NCBI GenBank assembly: GCA_002049455.2
Contig: KV918957.1
Location: 82,422-146,421, forward strand
Length of the DNA: 64,000 nucleotides
DNA from: Porphyra umbilicalis
Lineage: Eukaryota > Rhodophyta > Bangiophyceae > Bangiales > Bangiaceae
Reading direction: 5' to 3'
The position numbers and the translations under genes were made by a program. The stretch's first letter is position 1; each line of letters begins with the position of its first letter. Of the stretch, positions 39,611-51,791 are shown piece after piece. The notes below the pieces were generated by a model, which saw only the letters and a program-made list of their open reading frames with translations, did not search any database and was not told the DNA's origin.

Positions 39611-42506
39611 TAAATGCCGTATACAAAATAAATAGTACGTGGCTGGTGGGGCGGGGGCTGGACGGAAGGGAACGAAAACCCAGGCACGCGGCGTTGTACG
39701 TCATCTCCGAGCAAAGAATTTGGTACACGGCCGCGCGGCCGCGGTGGATCGCCAGGTCGGGGTGTGAAGTCGGGACAAGGCTCTTGCTTGATGCATGACA
39801 GATTGACTGCGAGCACTCCCCGCACGTCTGCTCGCACGAAAAAAGAACAGAAAAAGGTGTGGAACAAAAAGGGAAGCTGTAGTTGGCTCTGACAACCGAA
39901 AAACTAGAAGCAGTTGCCGCCACACCACCACCACCGACGGCCGGCTCGCAGAAGTCAACCCTCGTCCTTCACGGCCACGAGCACACTTATCCACCACCAC
40001 CCTCTAGGTTTGTCCCACGTGACCTCATCGGGCCGCATGAGTACACCCGCACGACATGCAGACACCTCCCGTGCACCACAACAGCTAGACAGACACGCTT
40101 CTGCAAATCTTTATCAACCACCTTATGCATAGGTACCCTCTCCTCCCCCTCGTCGTGCCCTTCGATCACCCACCCCCCCCCCCCCCCCCCCCTCCGTCCG
40201 TCCGCCCGCTCCGCCCGCTTCCCCGATGACCCGCTCCGCCGGGGCTGCCGTCCGAAAGGGATGCTTGCCGAGTTACGTCATCCTATTGAAGTGCACAAAT
40301 AGACCGGCAGAAAACATGTGCACAAACAACCAAGAGCCAAAGAGGCAAAAGTAGGTCAGAAAGTGTCCAAGTGACCTGGAGCGCTGAGGGTGCCGTGTGT
40401 GGGAGACGGGGTGTACCCGTCAACAGGGGGGCACATGGGTAAGGAAAAAAAGAAACATGGCCCCACAGCAACATACAGGACAATCCCAAGCAGGCAGGCA
40501 GGGGAGGCGGCGGCTGGTGGGGGGGCGGAGTTGAGGGAGGAAGGGGAGCGGCGGTACAAAGGTGGTAGACCCCCACGACCACTGCAAAGAGCCAGCGATC
40601 GGGCCCGCAGTACCTGAAACCTCTCGGTACGAGGGAGGCACGCGAGCCGCACGTGTAGAGACCACAGGGGTTGTCGTGCTCAAAACGAGGGCCGCGGGGG
40701 GGAGGGGCGCGCGCCAAGCTGCTGTCCTGCCAAGCGCGAACAATAGGAGACGGCTCACGGCGCAGACAGAGCCAAGACACTCCAAGGCTTCGCAATTGAA
40801 AGAGCCATGAAACGGTTCGAGCGTGCGAAAATCCATCCAAGGAGGGAGTTGCCTCCGGAGGAACTCGTTGATCTCCGAGCGATTGCGATCGACAGGCGCT
40901 CGTTCGTCCGATTAACTGGCAATCTGGAGCGGGAAGCGACGCGCTCGGCGAGAAAACTGGGTCCCCCCAATGACGAGACGATCGCCAAAAGGGGGGGACA
41001 GTAATGGAGAAAGACTGTAACCGTTGTCAAAAGATTTTCTGCGTTTGCTTGTTTTAGGGCGAACATATTTACATTGTGCCGCTGGGAAGCCTCTGTTCCG
41101 CTCGGGATGCACCGTTCGTTGTCACTCGTCGAAGAACTTAATGGAATGGGAAATCTCATTTCCCCAGCCATTGCTGATCGCCGTTTGTGGAAGGGCAGAC
41201 GTTGCTGATGCGGCTGGAAGTAAGTGTGACAAAGTCCGGCAGATCGGCAGATAACTGTCGCAAGAAGGTACTTTCCCAGCACCTTCAGACCCCGCGCACG
41301 ACTTGATACGTACCCGTCGAACACGGCGTCCTAATGAAGCGTGCAAGATAATCGAAAACACCTCGTTGGAATGATGGGAGCGCTCGCACGCACTTGTTGA
41401 GCACATGTGTGCGCTTGCACATGCGCATTTTCACCATGTCGTTCAAGACCATAGGAAGCGGCTCTCAAAGAGGCTTCTGATGCATCCAAGAAGTCATTGA
41501 AAAATGCAGTCATGCAAACGTATGCATGTTTCAACATGTTTTTGCAAAAAAAAATCGCCTTGTACAGGTGCTTCCGAGGGGTCGTGCAAGTTTTTGCACG
41601 AGCGATTTGGGGGAAAACGAGGCTCGTGGTGGATTCAGCAACGAGGTGCACTGCGCTGCCGGTGGGCTCTCCCACCGGCAAGAGTACGAGAATCAGCGCC
41701 GTCGCCAGCCTTTGGTCGTTGGACAGTACATTTCTTTTAGGGATTCGTCTGTGACTTTCTGGAATGCCAGACTTTGGGCCGGAGGTTAACATTCTTTTCA
41801 CAGCGAGTTATATTCAGTGCCTCCTATTCACTTTGAAAACGTGAAAGAAGCATCGCGGCCCAGTTCCACCCAGGGGGGAACAACTCGGTTTTATTTGCTT
41901 TTTAGACATATGCTTTTGTACTGTACGACAACTGATGATTTGGTGTATCTCAGTTCGGCAGTCAGTCGCTTTGGCGTGCTTCACTCTCACGAACTGGTGA
42001 AGAGCCGTGATTTGACTTCTGTTGCCGCACTGAGTCCATATTTGGTCATTACCAAACCTGGACTGCGAGAGGCATGCAGTCGCCCGTTGACACAACGGAT
42101 ATGGCTGGTCTCCGCCGCATCGGCAGCGCCAGCCACCGCTGCCACAGCGGGCACTGTGTAGCCGAGGTACCGGGCACGTGACCACACGGCGGTCTGGCGG
42201 CGTTCATTTACAACCGCGCCTCGGCCTACGCACTCAAAACAGAGGGCTAGCGGTACGCGACTGAGGGTGGGGGCCCGCCTGGCTCCACTGCATCGACTGC
42301 AAGCATGCTATTATGTCTTTGTAAGCCACCGGCCGCCGCGGCGAGCCACCGTGTGCGGTCGAGGAGAATGGGGGCCATTGCGAGTCGACCGAGCCGCGCT
42401 CGCTCTGGGCACCAACCGAGGCGCGGCTCGTGGCGCGCCCCGCGCTACAGCGGCCTCACCGATCTCGCATGTATTTGTCCAGGAGACAGATACACGGTAA
42501 AACATT
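39611..42506. other. Intergenic region with 20-base C run
   Basis: About 2.9 kb without a convincing gene. It contains AATAAA-like sequences just after the transposase remnant (about 39609-39635), a 20-base C run at 40173-40192, and otherwise moderate-GC DNA with short overlapping open frames. Confidence 0.5.
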
Positions 42507-43999
42507 CCAAACCCCGACACTGTTCCCAATGCCTGGAGGCACCCCGACACTTTGGGCCCCCCTCCCAGATGACCATTCCGGAGCCTGTTGGGGTCACGAG
42601 ACCCCGGCACTTTCGCATGCCCTGGGCGACTGGGATGGCTTATCTCACGTCTGTGACGTGGATCGCTGCTGTCCAATCACTCGATCTTCGTTCTTCGCGC
42701 CCGCAATGAAGAGGATGCTAGGAACTGGCTCGACGGATACTGGAGGCCTGAGGGCTTCGTAATTGTATGGAGCGTTGATTTAATTATTTCTGTCGCCATC
42801 GTCGTCACCACCACTTGGTCGGACGACGACAACGGGGTGCGGTCTGCCTTCTCAACGCCCAGGAAACAGGGCAACAGCAACACCAACGTAAAGAAGGGGT
42901 ACTGATTGGGGGGGGGAAGAGGAGAGGTGAGGAGGGAGGATGGAAAAGGGTCGCATCGCACGGTTCGACAAGAAAAACGCACGAGGACTCAGACACAAGG
43001 AAGGGGGGAAAGTAGGAGACAGCAGGTTGTAGTGCACCGAGGACATCGGATACGATAAGTAGCAGGGGGAGGGATGGGGGGGGGAGGTGAGTGGCCCAGT
43101 GTAGGCACGAGGAGCGACACCCACAAGTTTTGGCAAGCACGTGGGGATGGGGCGGGCTCGCGCGGTCTGGCCAGACTCGGGCGACGACGGGTTGGACCCA
43201 AGGTGCGCGCGCGCGTTGTGGAAGGGGATCGGGAGAGTGCGCCAGGCAATCAGTGGCCCCTCATGTTTGTCCAACTATGAATCTTTAGAGCTCCGTGATT
43301 GGCCAGAAGCTCGATTTCCACTACAAGTTGGCGGGCTACACATTCTGTTTCAGCCAAACGGACAGCCCGCGCGCGCTCGACCGCGATGTGCCTTCGCTCC
43401 CGCTCCAGAGTTCCAGCTGTTGCCTGCCAAGACCTGTTTGACGCGGCTGGCAACCGTCCGCGCTCCCCCCTCGTCATGCACGGTGTTGCATCTCGCTGTT
43501 GCGTGCCGCGCACGACATCCCACACCCTCATGTTCGTTTCCTTTTGCGCAACTCCCCCCGCTCTGCTACCGCTGTCTCTTGTGTTACATTCGTGGACTCC
43601 TCTCGCTTTCGCCGTCGCTTTTTCTGTTTCCTCTGCTCCCCCTTTTTGTTTGGGCGCCTTGTGTCCAGCACCAGCCTATGCCTCTCCTCCTTGTTTTACT
43701 TTTCTGTAGGCAGTCTTTCGTATGTGTTCCTGTAGGACCGCCAGCCAGGGTGGGACAGAGAGACAGAGTGTACGAGCCAGACGAGCGAAGTAGAAAGCGT
43801 ATTTACAAACTCAACGGAGAAGTCCGAATTGGCATTCTAGCCACTTAGCTGAGATGTTTCGATCACGAGAGAGGCACGGGCTGGCACGTGCCAGCGAACA
43901 TCTGTCGACCCCGACACCCACCTCACAGGCATATGACGGGGGGTGTTCGGCAAAGTGTCGGGGTCGGTTTCCAGGCTGGAATCGCCTGTCGGGGTTTGG
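42507..43999. mobile_element. Putative non-autonomous TIR element (1.49 kb)
   Basis: The ends 42507-42555 and 43951-43999 are inverted repeats of about 49 bp. Each starts CCAAACCCCGACA and carries ACCCCGACACTTTG at the inner end, with a moderately conserved GCCTGGA between. Further CCCCGACAC or related motifs occur just inside both ends (about 42601-42615 and 43908-43917). No transposase is encoded and no target duplication is obvious. Structure supports a DNA transposon; family unknown. Confidence 0.6.
43906..43966. repeat. 12-bp perfect inverted repeat
   Basis: CGACCCCGACAC at 43906-43917 pairs with GTGTCGGGGTCG at 43955-43966. It overlaps the right end of the putative TIR element and is probably part of its subterminal repeats. 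Confidence 0.7.
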
Positions 44000-45391
44000 T
44001 GTGTTTTTTCACGCTCGAGACAGGCGGGACTCTCTCAGCGTTGCGCAGCAGTCGGGTTTCGCATCAATGACGTCCGCGGCCGTTTCCACCGCCTGCGGGC
44101 GGGGGGCGGCGAGCATGATATCGAGGTAAGCCGAGCGGGCGGATCTGATACTGAGCGCCCACACAGCCACCTTGTCGCTCCGCACCGTGAACGGAGGCGT
44201 CGGGCCAACAGGCGAGTGGGGCCCCACAGGCTTGTGCAGGAACGCCCAGTCCTGCCGACGTGACTGGGAGCCAACCACCACCCACACTCTGGGCAGCCAT
44301 GGGCCAACGTCTCAGATCGGGCTGTTGAGAGGCCCACCACGGAACTCCCGCGCGGGTGGCTAACTTGCGCATGTCTTTTGGCACCCGCGACGATCTGCCA
44401 CGGGCCGCCACGGCCAAGGCCGGCCACACACGCGTGCTGGTGCGCCGCGGCTGTCCTGTGCGCGGCCGCTCCCGACCACGGCTCGTTGGTTGTCAGTGTG
44501 GCTTTGGGTTGACCCCTTGCTGCACTCTCTCTTCATGCTGCCCCCCCCCCCCCTCCGTTGCAGGGGCAGGTGAGTGCTTGCCGTGGCCGGCGAAACCGCC
44601 GATGCAGACAACAACAGTAGTCGAGCCCGCGGGCCAGGCACCAGCAGTGTTGCATTCTGCCGCGCGCCACCCGCCTCCAGAAACTGTCATCGGTGGGCCG
44701 AGCATCCCTGGAGACTGCATTTGTTCACCCGCACGTGATTGAGGTTCGACGGCAGCGGCGGCTGCGGCCGGGCGTGCGCCACCCCTCCCTGGGCAAGCTC
44801 GGGCGGTGGCGGCGGGTCTGTGCAGGTGACTGCCCCTGGCTGAGGGTCGTGCCAGCTGGGCCACCTCGGCGCCACGCCATGCCTCGTCGGGGGAGTGCAG
44901 GCCCCTGGGTCGGCCAGAGGTGGCTCGCCGCTGGTGCTGCCACCCCCCGACCGCGCACGCCCGCGGGGACCGTCGCGGCACTCGCCCCACCCCCTCTCCT
45001 CCCGTCATTTGCGATCCGGTCGGTCGAACCCCGTGCGCTCAGCAGCCTGCCCGCCCGTTGGCCTTTGGCGTGGCACCCCGGGCGCCGGGGCTCTCCCCGA
45101 GTGAGGCGCGTCCCACAGCGTGTGTGGGTGCGCGTGCAACAGGGTGTGTTCCCCCACACCCCCTGAGCTCGAGCGGCCGCCAGCTTCCCACAAAGGCCGT
45201 CACACACATCAGGCCGTCGCTTCTCCTTGAGCCGACACCCCATTCCCCCTACCCCATCCTCATCCTCGCCCCTTCCCTTCACCCACCGGGGCCCTCTACC
45301 TCCCCCCTCGGTTGCTCACCCCTACCACTGTCCGACCCAGAGGTCTCATCACTTCGGACGTTGGGTGTTCTCATCCTCACTGCCCAGGACC
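44000..45391. other. Intergenic region
   Basis: About 1.4 kb of GC-rich DNA with short overlapping open frames. The last 150 bp is strongly C/T-rich, as expected for the 5' leader of the gene at 45392. Nothing else is recognised. Confidence 0.45.
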
Positions 45392-46105
45392 ATGGCCACG
45401 GCAACGGCCACCACCTCCGCCCTCGTAACGCCCCCTCCCCCCACAACTGCCGCTGCCGCTGCCGCCACCGCCGCCGCCAGCAGCGTCCGTGCCTGGGCTT
45501 TGGCCACCCGGTCGGCCGCTGCGGCCGCATGGCGGGGCTTTCCCACCGTCTTGCCAACCTCCAAGACAGGCGGCGCTCTGCTGCCGCTAACTACCACAGC
45601 CCCGCCACGTTCGGTTGACGCGGTCGGAGGAGGTGGCCGCCTCGCGTCGGAGCTCACCGACGCCCGGTCTGCGGCGGCGGACCTGGCCGGCGCCGCCGTC
45701 GCCATCCTTCTCGTCCTCTTTTGCGGGCTGCCCGAAGACGGCGACACGCCAGGCGGGGAACCCCTCAAGGGTGGCTGGTGGGCCACCTGGGGGGTGCCTC
45801 GCTCGACACCGGACGCTGACGCGGCCGCGGCGGCTCCGCCGGCGGCCCGCGCAGCGGCAGACTGGGCGGTCGACGCGGAACTGGACGACGACTTCCACGC
45901 TGGCCGCTCCCCACAATGGCGGTGGGCGCTCGCCGTGCACATGAGGGTGGCACGGACGGCAATGGTCGCCGCGCTCGCGGCTGAGGAGGCGGTTCCACGG
46001 TGGTCGCCGCGGATGGCGCGGCGTCCGTCCATGCCCCGCATCTGCGAGCTGACCCCGCTGGCCGGGGAGACACAAGCCGCCGGGGTGGGTGGCGCCCGGC
46101 GGTGA
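45392..46105 (+). CDS. Hypothetical protein with possible organelle transit peptide
   Basis: Predicted 237 residues; the ATG at 45392 has a strong Kozak context (GGACCATGG) after a C/T-rich leader, which is why it is preferred to longer readings. The first 70 residues are Ala/Thr/Ser/Arg-rich with almost no acidic residues, like a plastid or mitochondrial targeting sequence. A hydrophobic segment (DLAGAAVAILLVLFCGL) near 110-125 could be a membrane helix. The middle has GGWWATWGVP and an Ala-rich, acidic stretch; the C-terminus is Arg/Ala-rich. No family is recognised. Confidence 0.5.
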   Translation: MATATATTSALVTPPPPTTAAAAAATAAASSVRAWALATRSAAAAAWRGFPTVLPTSKTGGALLPLTTTAPPRSVDAVGGGGRLASELTDARSAAADLAGAAVAILLVLFCGLPEDGDTPGGEPLKGGWWATWGVPRSTPDADAAAAAPPAARAAADWAVDAELDDDFHAGRSPQWRWALAVHMRVARTAMVAALAAEEAVPRWSPRMARRPSMPRICELTPLAGETQAAGVGGARR

Positions 46106-47279
46106 CACTGGGGTGCCGGGGCTCGGGGCCTCGCCACTCTGTCATCGACTGTGTTTGCCTTTCTCTCATTTGTAACACAACCAACAAACCTTGCGAACAA
46201 GAGGCGCGCTCTGCGCTGGTGCTCATTCCCATACTTTCGTTTCCCTGCTTGCCTTCGTTGACGGCTGCTGCTGTTTGTCAGTCTCACTTTTCAGGTGGAG
46301 GACCGCAGTAGCAATGCACGTGCGGTGCGCAGTGCATCAGGCACATCACAGGCGAGAGGTGGGGTGTCTGAGCAGCAGCGGCAGGACCGAGGCAGAAGTT
46401 CCCGACACCCATGCCGGGCGATTGCGGTCGGGGGAGGGGACGTTGCGAGGCTAACGGTGGTGGACTGGCCTCTGCCTTGTTCGAGGTGAACCGACGCTCC
46501 CATGGCAGCGATGGGACGGAGTGGCATATCCCTCGCCGCTGAGGACGCTGTGGACACTGCCGACGCCGTCGCCTCTCGCTGACAGTGTCCCAGCGGATGA
46601 TTGCGCGGCTGCTAATGCCGCCAACGCCACCGTTCCCGCCTCTGTGCGCAGTTCTGGTGGAGGGTGTCGCAGCTGCAGCTGGGTCAGGTGCATAGGACAT
46701 GGCCGACACGCGCGAGCCTGCCGCTATCCTGCACTGTCAGTTGCACAGTGGCAAAGTCGACCATCTTCCCTCACTCGTCCACGCACCCCGCTGTACTTGC
46801 ACAGATGCCGTTGCGCCCGCTGGGCGGGTCCTATGTCCACATGTGCATGCGGGTCTGGGGATTTTGAGGCGTCAATCGGACACGTTTGTCTTGGCATTGG
46901 TGGCCATCACAGAAAAAAAAAGCCGCACGGGAGCCCCCCCCACGAGGGAAGCCGTGCGTGTGGCCAGTGCTTCTCATCCGCCGCTGACCCCGTCGCCGCG
47001 CCCACCACTGTCCCTGTGCAGGCCACAGCGCCGCGTGGCCGCTGGGGCGAGGCCGCGGCAGGAGCAGACACAGACGGCGCTACAAGCCAAGACCACGGAC
47101 AGAGGGGCCAATCGGGCGGCTAGGTAAGAGTCGCGACGGAACGGCACCGAGTCTTCATAACAAAACTGTCGTACAAGTACATTATGTGCAGAGCGTGGCG
47201 TGGGCACGCGAAGGGAGCGCGTGCTGCTTCATCCCTCAACAGCAGGCCACCCTCCCTCCTATTACCCCCTGCCCCCACC
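46106..47279. other. Convergent intergenic region
   Basis: About 1.2 kb between the hypothetical gene (+) and the DUF393 gene (-). Only short open frames; no repeat or RNA gene recognised. Confidence 0.5.
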
Positions 47280-47978
47280 TCAAATGCGGCACGAGTCCTT
47301 GCAGTCCTCCCGCTCCTTCATCACCTCCTCCATGGTCCCCCGCCCCGTCAGCCACAGCCGGCTGCGCGCCCACACCCCATACAACTGGTTGGCGACCGCC
47401 TCCACGGCGGGCGCCTTGGTCACGGCGTACACCCAGCCCATGCCGAGCTCCTCATACACGCGGCGAAAGACCGCCACGTCCTGCACGACCGACCCGTCCG
47501 CCTCAATGGCATGGATGCGCCCCATCGCCGTCTCATAGTCGAGGCCCGCGTTGGCCGCCGCGTCATACGCCGGGTCACTAATGTCGACAAAGGCAACAAC
47601 GCCGCGGCCGTCATCCTTCTTCTTGAGAAAGTTGACCTCCCGCACGCACAGGGGGCACTCCCCGTCAAAGAGCAGCTTGACCTTCCACGAGGGGGGGGCC
47701 TCCGCCGCCGCCGCGCCGTCGCCGTCCGTGCCCGTTGCCGCCGTCGAGACGGGCGCGGGCGGCGACGCCACAGCCGTCGGCGTTGTCGTGCGCGGCGGCG
47801 ACGGGCGGCCGGCGGCGGCCGAGGCCAACCGCACGCCCGCCGCGGGGCGGGGGGCGGGGAGGACCGCCGGCCGTCGGGCGGCGGCGCGGCGGGTGACGAC
47901 CGCCGCCACAGGGGCGGTCGCGCGGGCCAGCCGAGGCAGGGCGCCGCCGGCAAACGCGAGGGCGCGGGCAGACGCCAT
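47280..47978 (-). CDS. DCC-family (DUF393) thiol-disulfide oxidoreductase-like protein, probably organellar
   Basis: 232 residues from the ATG at 47978 (GACGCCATGG on the plus strand reads as GCGTC before the start on the coding strand). Residues 1-100 are Ala/Arg/Pro/Thr-rich and resemble a plastid or mitochondrial transit peptide with linker. The domain begins near 105 with VKLLFDGECPLCVREVNFLKKK, which has the family's DGxCPxC motif with two redox-type cysteines, and continues with VAFVDISDP, RIHAIEADGSVVQDVAVFRRVYEELG and the aromatic C-terminal helix region. The C-terminus has two further cysteines (EDCKDSC). Members are predicted thioredoxin-like oxidoreductases; the substrate is unknown. 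Confidence 0.88.
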   Translation of the reverse strand: MASARALAFAGGALPRLARATAPVAAVVTRRAAARRPAVLPAPRPAAGVRLASAAAGRPSPPRTTTPTAVASPPAPVSTAATGTDGDGAAAAEAPPSWKVKLLFDGECPLCVREVNFLKKKDDGRGVVAFVDISDPAYDAAANAGLDYETAMGRIHAIEADGSVVQDVAVFRRVYEELGMGWVYAVTKAPAVEAVANQLYGVWARSRLWLTGRGTMEEVMKEREDCKDSCRI

Positions 47979-48839
47979 GGCGCGACGCAGGTGGGTGGAA
48001 AGAGTCGGGGGTTGAAGCAAGAGAGAGGACTACAGAAGGGGGGAACGGTGAGTACGAGTGAGGGGGCGGTGCGGCGGTGCAGGCGGGGCGTCGGGGGTGG
48101 CCGTACGCGAGTGACAGCCGGGTTCAGTGCGGGCAGTCGCAAAGGGTGCCACGTACAAAAGGGCAGCGATGGCGCACGGTGCTGACTGCTGCGGGCACGC
48201 GGCGGCCGACCCGACAGCGTCTGCGAGCGGCAGTCACGCCACCGTCTGCTCGCAGCCACCGGCGCGCGGGGATACCGACCGCGCGTGGAGGCACGGGCGG
48301 TGGGGTTCGGGGGGGGGAGAAGCGCGAGGGCCTGGCCGTGCCGCGGGCGCCCGACCGCCTTCACCACCGTGGGCGGCCTGGATCAGGTTGCTGCCCACGC
48401 CCACGTGCCCGGCGCATTTTGTGACCACACGCGCACGGGCCGGTGGGGTGGATGGCTGGGATCCGCCGTTGGCGGGGGTGCCGCCGCCGCCGTGGCGCGA
48501 TCGGCCGACGAGGCCAATTAAACTGAAAACGCGTTCGCGGAAATACCCTGGACTTGTTTACAACGTGCGAAGCAGCCGCCAACGACCAGCCCACGCGAAC
48601 CACCCCCCTCGCGCGGCCGCGCATCCTCGGCAAACAAGCCACTGCCAACAAGCACCGCCGCCGTCGCCGCCCACGCCGCCGCCGTCACCGCCGCGCCTCC
48701 CCCCCCCAGAGACAAGCAGACGAATATCCCCGCACCTCCAGACGTGCACACCGCCGCCGGCCTACCGTCGCACCCGTCCCGGTCGCCACGGCCGCGGCAG
48801 TTGGGCGCCGCCACCGCTGCCGCAGGCAGGCCGCCGTCA
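47979..48839. other. Upstream region of DUF393 gene and GC-rich spacer
   Basis: GC-rich DNA with open frames on both strands caused by composition. It probably includes the DUF393 promoter. It ends at repeat copy B. Confidence 0.45.
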
Positions 48840-49319
48840 AACTCCGCGCCGCCGTCCGCCGCCGGCGCGTCGGCGGCGGTGCGCACGCCCGCTAGCGGCG
48901 GCAGCGGCGACGGTGGGGCCAGGACCACAGCCCGCTGCCGCCGCCGCCGCCGTCGCAGCCACCACCCGTCGCAGTCGCGGCGATGGCGGGCACGACAGTG
49001 GCGGCAGCCGCGGCAGGGGAGGCGGCGGTGGCGCTGCCGGCGCCCTTCCCCGCTCCCAACGGCGGCGGAGCTCGTCCCCCATCAGACAGTGGCGGGGGCG
49101 AGGAGTGGGGGGGCACCGCAACGGGCGGGGCCGCCGTCAACGCTGCCGCCGCGTCGGCGCGGGGGCGGCGGCGCCTCGGACCATGCCACATCGCGCGCGA
49201 CGGGCGGTGCGGCCGCCGGCGGGGACACCCACACGCGCGCGCGGGGGGGTGGGTGGGGCTGGTCGCCTCGTCGGCGCGGCGGCCGACCGCGCCCCGGCTG
49301 TGTTGGTCGCGGGCGGTCG
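48840..49319 (-). repeat. Dispersed GC-rich repeat, copy B, distal part
   Basis: The reverse complement aligns with 19953-20480 of copy A, with a deletion of about 90 bp. It ends at CGGTCG (49314-49319), the left target duplication of the inserted element. Confidence 0.85.
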
Positions 49320-50301
49320 TCGGTACATCATGGTACACTACACCTGCGCGTCGGAAGACGAGGAGAGGCAAGGCCTCACTTCGAGAGAAAGGGGAGTCGT
49401 CTCCCAGGTTCCACTCCCGCCTGGCGGGCCTCTCCGATTGGCTACACCGCTGGTGTCTTCAAATGTTTGAACAGGAGTAGCCCCGAGGCCTACCTCAACA
49501 GCCTCAAGAAAGGGTCCCGACAGAAGCATCAGTGTACTTAATTATTGAGATGTTTAGGTGGTCACGGGGGCCGCGAGAGCAGCCATGAGCGCGGTATGCT
49601 AAATGAAGCGCTGGTGATCGACAATTTCTTTTTTGGGTCGCTGCAATGGACAACGGGAAGGCGTCAGCAGCGCACAGTATGAGCCAATCAAGGGCTCTGT
49701 TGGAGACTCCACGAGCGGTCGACGTCTCACAGGCCTTGATTTGCTTGTCACGTGCTGCTGCAGCTGCGTGACGACAAGCTTACGAAAGCGGTATTCGTAA
49801 CGCCTACGTTTGACAAACGAAAGACAAACGAACGACAGACGAACATCGTACGAAAGCGCGCGTTTGGTCTTCGTACTTTTCGTTTGTCTTCCGTCTGGGT
49901 GGTACCAACTACAGTCATTGTGCGCTTGCAAAGCAGGGTGGAGCACTTTGTAGCCCACGTGTTAATTTATATCTGATTGGACAATCGGTTCCGAAACGAC
50001 AACCACCCGAGGCGCTCATGACGCTCGATCGTGGATTTGAATCACAAATGGTGGAATTAGACGCGGAAAGGCGTGGCAAGACTTGTGCCCCGTTCTTCAC
50101 GAGGTGTTCCTGGGGGGGTAGGCAGGCAAATTCTGACAGACTTGAGGCAACAGATTACTCGATCACAGATCAGCTGTGAATCATCATTTCATGTGCCATC
50201 AAGTGCGGTGGGCCCCGCACTGGAGCGATCGAGTTGTGCTCAGTTATAAAGCAGGGTACCTTATAAGCGGGACACATATAAATGCGCAATGACTGTACCG
50301 A
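49320..50301. mobile_element. 982-bp TIR element with 6-bp target duplication
   Basis: The element begins TCGGTACATCATGG and ends TGACTGTACCGA, giving perfect 8-bp terminal inverted repeats (TCGGTACA/TGTACCGA) with weaker extension. CGGTCG directly flanks both sides (49314-49319, 50302-50307). The homologous repeat copy A has a single CGACCG (same site, other strand) at 19953-19958 without the insert, which is an empty-site proof. No transposase is encoded. A 6-bp duplication is unusual among eukaryotic DNA transposons; Dada and IS3EU are groups I recall with it. Confidence 0.88.
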
Positions 50302-50580
50302 CGGTCGCGTACGGACGCGCGCGCGAGGGGTGTGTCGGGCGTGTGCGGCCGCCGCGATGGTGACCCCGACGACAGCGGTGGTGCGGCCGTCGGCAGCTCC
50401 CGCCGGCCGTCCGAGAGCCCTCTCCTCCAGGACGATGGGTCGCGAGCGTCTGCTTGAAAATTCGAACAGAATGTGCCTCGGTTGTCCCGTGGAGCGCCAT
50501 TGCCGGACTTAACCACAAAATACAATCGACGCGTCTGACCAGATCGACGTTTCCGGGGGTCTGAACGCACCACCCTCATT
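50302..50580 (-). repeat. Dispersed GC-rich repeat, copy B, proximal part
   Basis: The reverse complement aligns with 19683-19958 of copy A at high identity. It starts with the right target duplication CGGTCG. Confidence 0.85.
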
Positions 50581-51791
50581 CTGAGGCAACTGACCCGGAC
50601 ATCCTACGAAAAGCGACGTACGGCGTCAGTATGACCGCGGCTGACATGCTACAAACGAGAAAAGCTACAGAAAGTGCTTGACGCATGTTGCGCACCGAAC
50701 CATGCCCAAAGGACCCGCAGTAGTGATCGATACATTGCGTACCGCCCGAAAAGGTGTGCACACGGGGCCAACCGCAAGTACTCCCGCGCGTGCACTGGAG
50801 AAAAAAAAAAGTTATGTGCGTGACCCCATGCGCATGTTGATAAGTACCCTAGACTAAAGTCCAGGCAATTACTTTTAGATACGCTGAAAGTGGCACCCTA
50901 ATGAATTTCTAGCGTCCTTGTTGATTCATCTTTTGTGACAGCGTGGTCAGCGCGCGCTCTGTGCGCGCAATCCACATGATGGCGCGGTTTCGCGTATAAA
51001 ACGCCGGCTGCACGAGCATGCAGTGAGCCTCACATGCGGTCGAAAGGCACTGTACTGTCACGGAACACGAAGTCGTGGCTCGAGAAGCGTGTGCTGGACC
51101 ATCATACCAAGCCGTAGACGAGGGCCGATAGTAAAGAGTTAGCCAAGAGTCAACAGCAAGGGAAACAGCTGTAGGCGCTGTGGCCGCGCCTAAACTCTGC
51201 CTGCCATAGGCCCAGTTCCAGTCGGCGACTCTTGCGCAACAAACCCACGATGGTTGAATAACGAGCGCTACAAGAACGGTTACCGCCAGTTGAGAACCCA
51301 AAGAGGAGCTCCCACTTGTGCTCGCCACGAGGATACGGGGTCAGGGAACAGACACCGCTATACAAGGCCCAGTGACCGCGTTCGCCAGTCGCGGGGGGTC
51401 CACCAATGGACCAATACTTCCAGCAACGCAGCAACGAAGGCTGGCGCACGCCTCCATAGGCAGTACAACGTCGACCAAGAAACGAGCGACAAAAAACAAG
51501 ACAGCACAAGATGTACACAGGAGCCACAAAACCACAACATAAGACAAAATAGCAAGCAAAGAACACCTCAAAGTACGCAAACCAAGACACGCGCGGCGGG
51601 GCAAATGGCTATCCGACCATCAGCCCCAGTGTGCACCCGACACATCCTCCTGTGCAACTCCATACCCACATCCCCTGCGTCGAGCCGCCCCATCGTGTTC
51701 CGTCGACCCCCGCCGTGTTGGTCGTCATCATCCAGCCGCCCGCAGTGGGTGGTACGAGCTACAGACGTCACGGCCGTCGCCGCCCTTGCGT
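50581..51791. other. Intergenic region
   Basis: About 1.2 kb of moderate GC with short open frames on both strands; no gene, repeat or RNA gene recognised. Confidence 0.5.

Noticed and set aside
48127-49470. 447-codon plus-strand open frame
   Set aside because: It crosses repeat copy B and the end of the 982-bp element, with no domain and only compositional openness.
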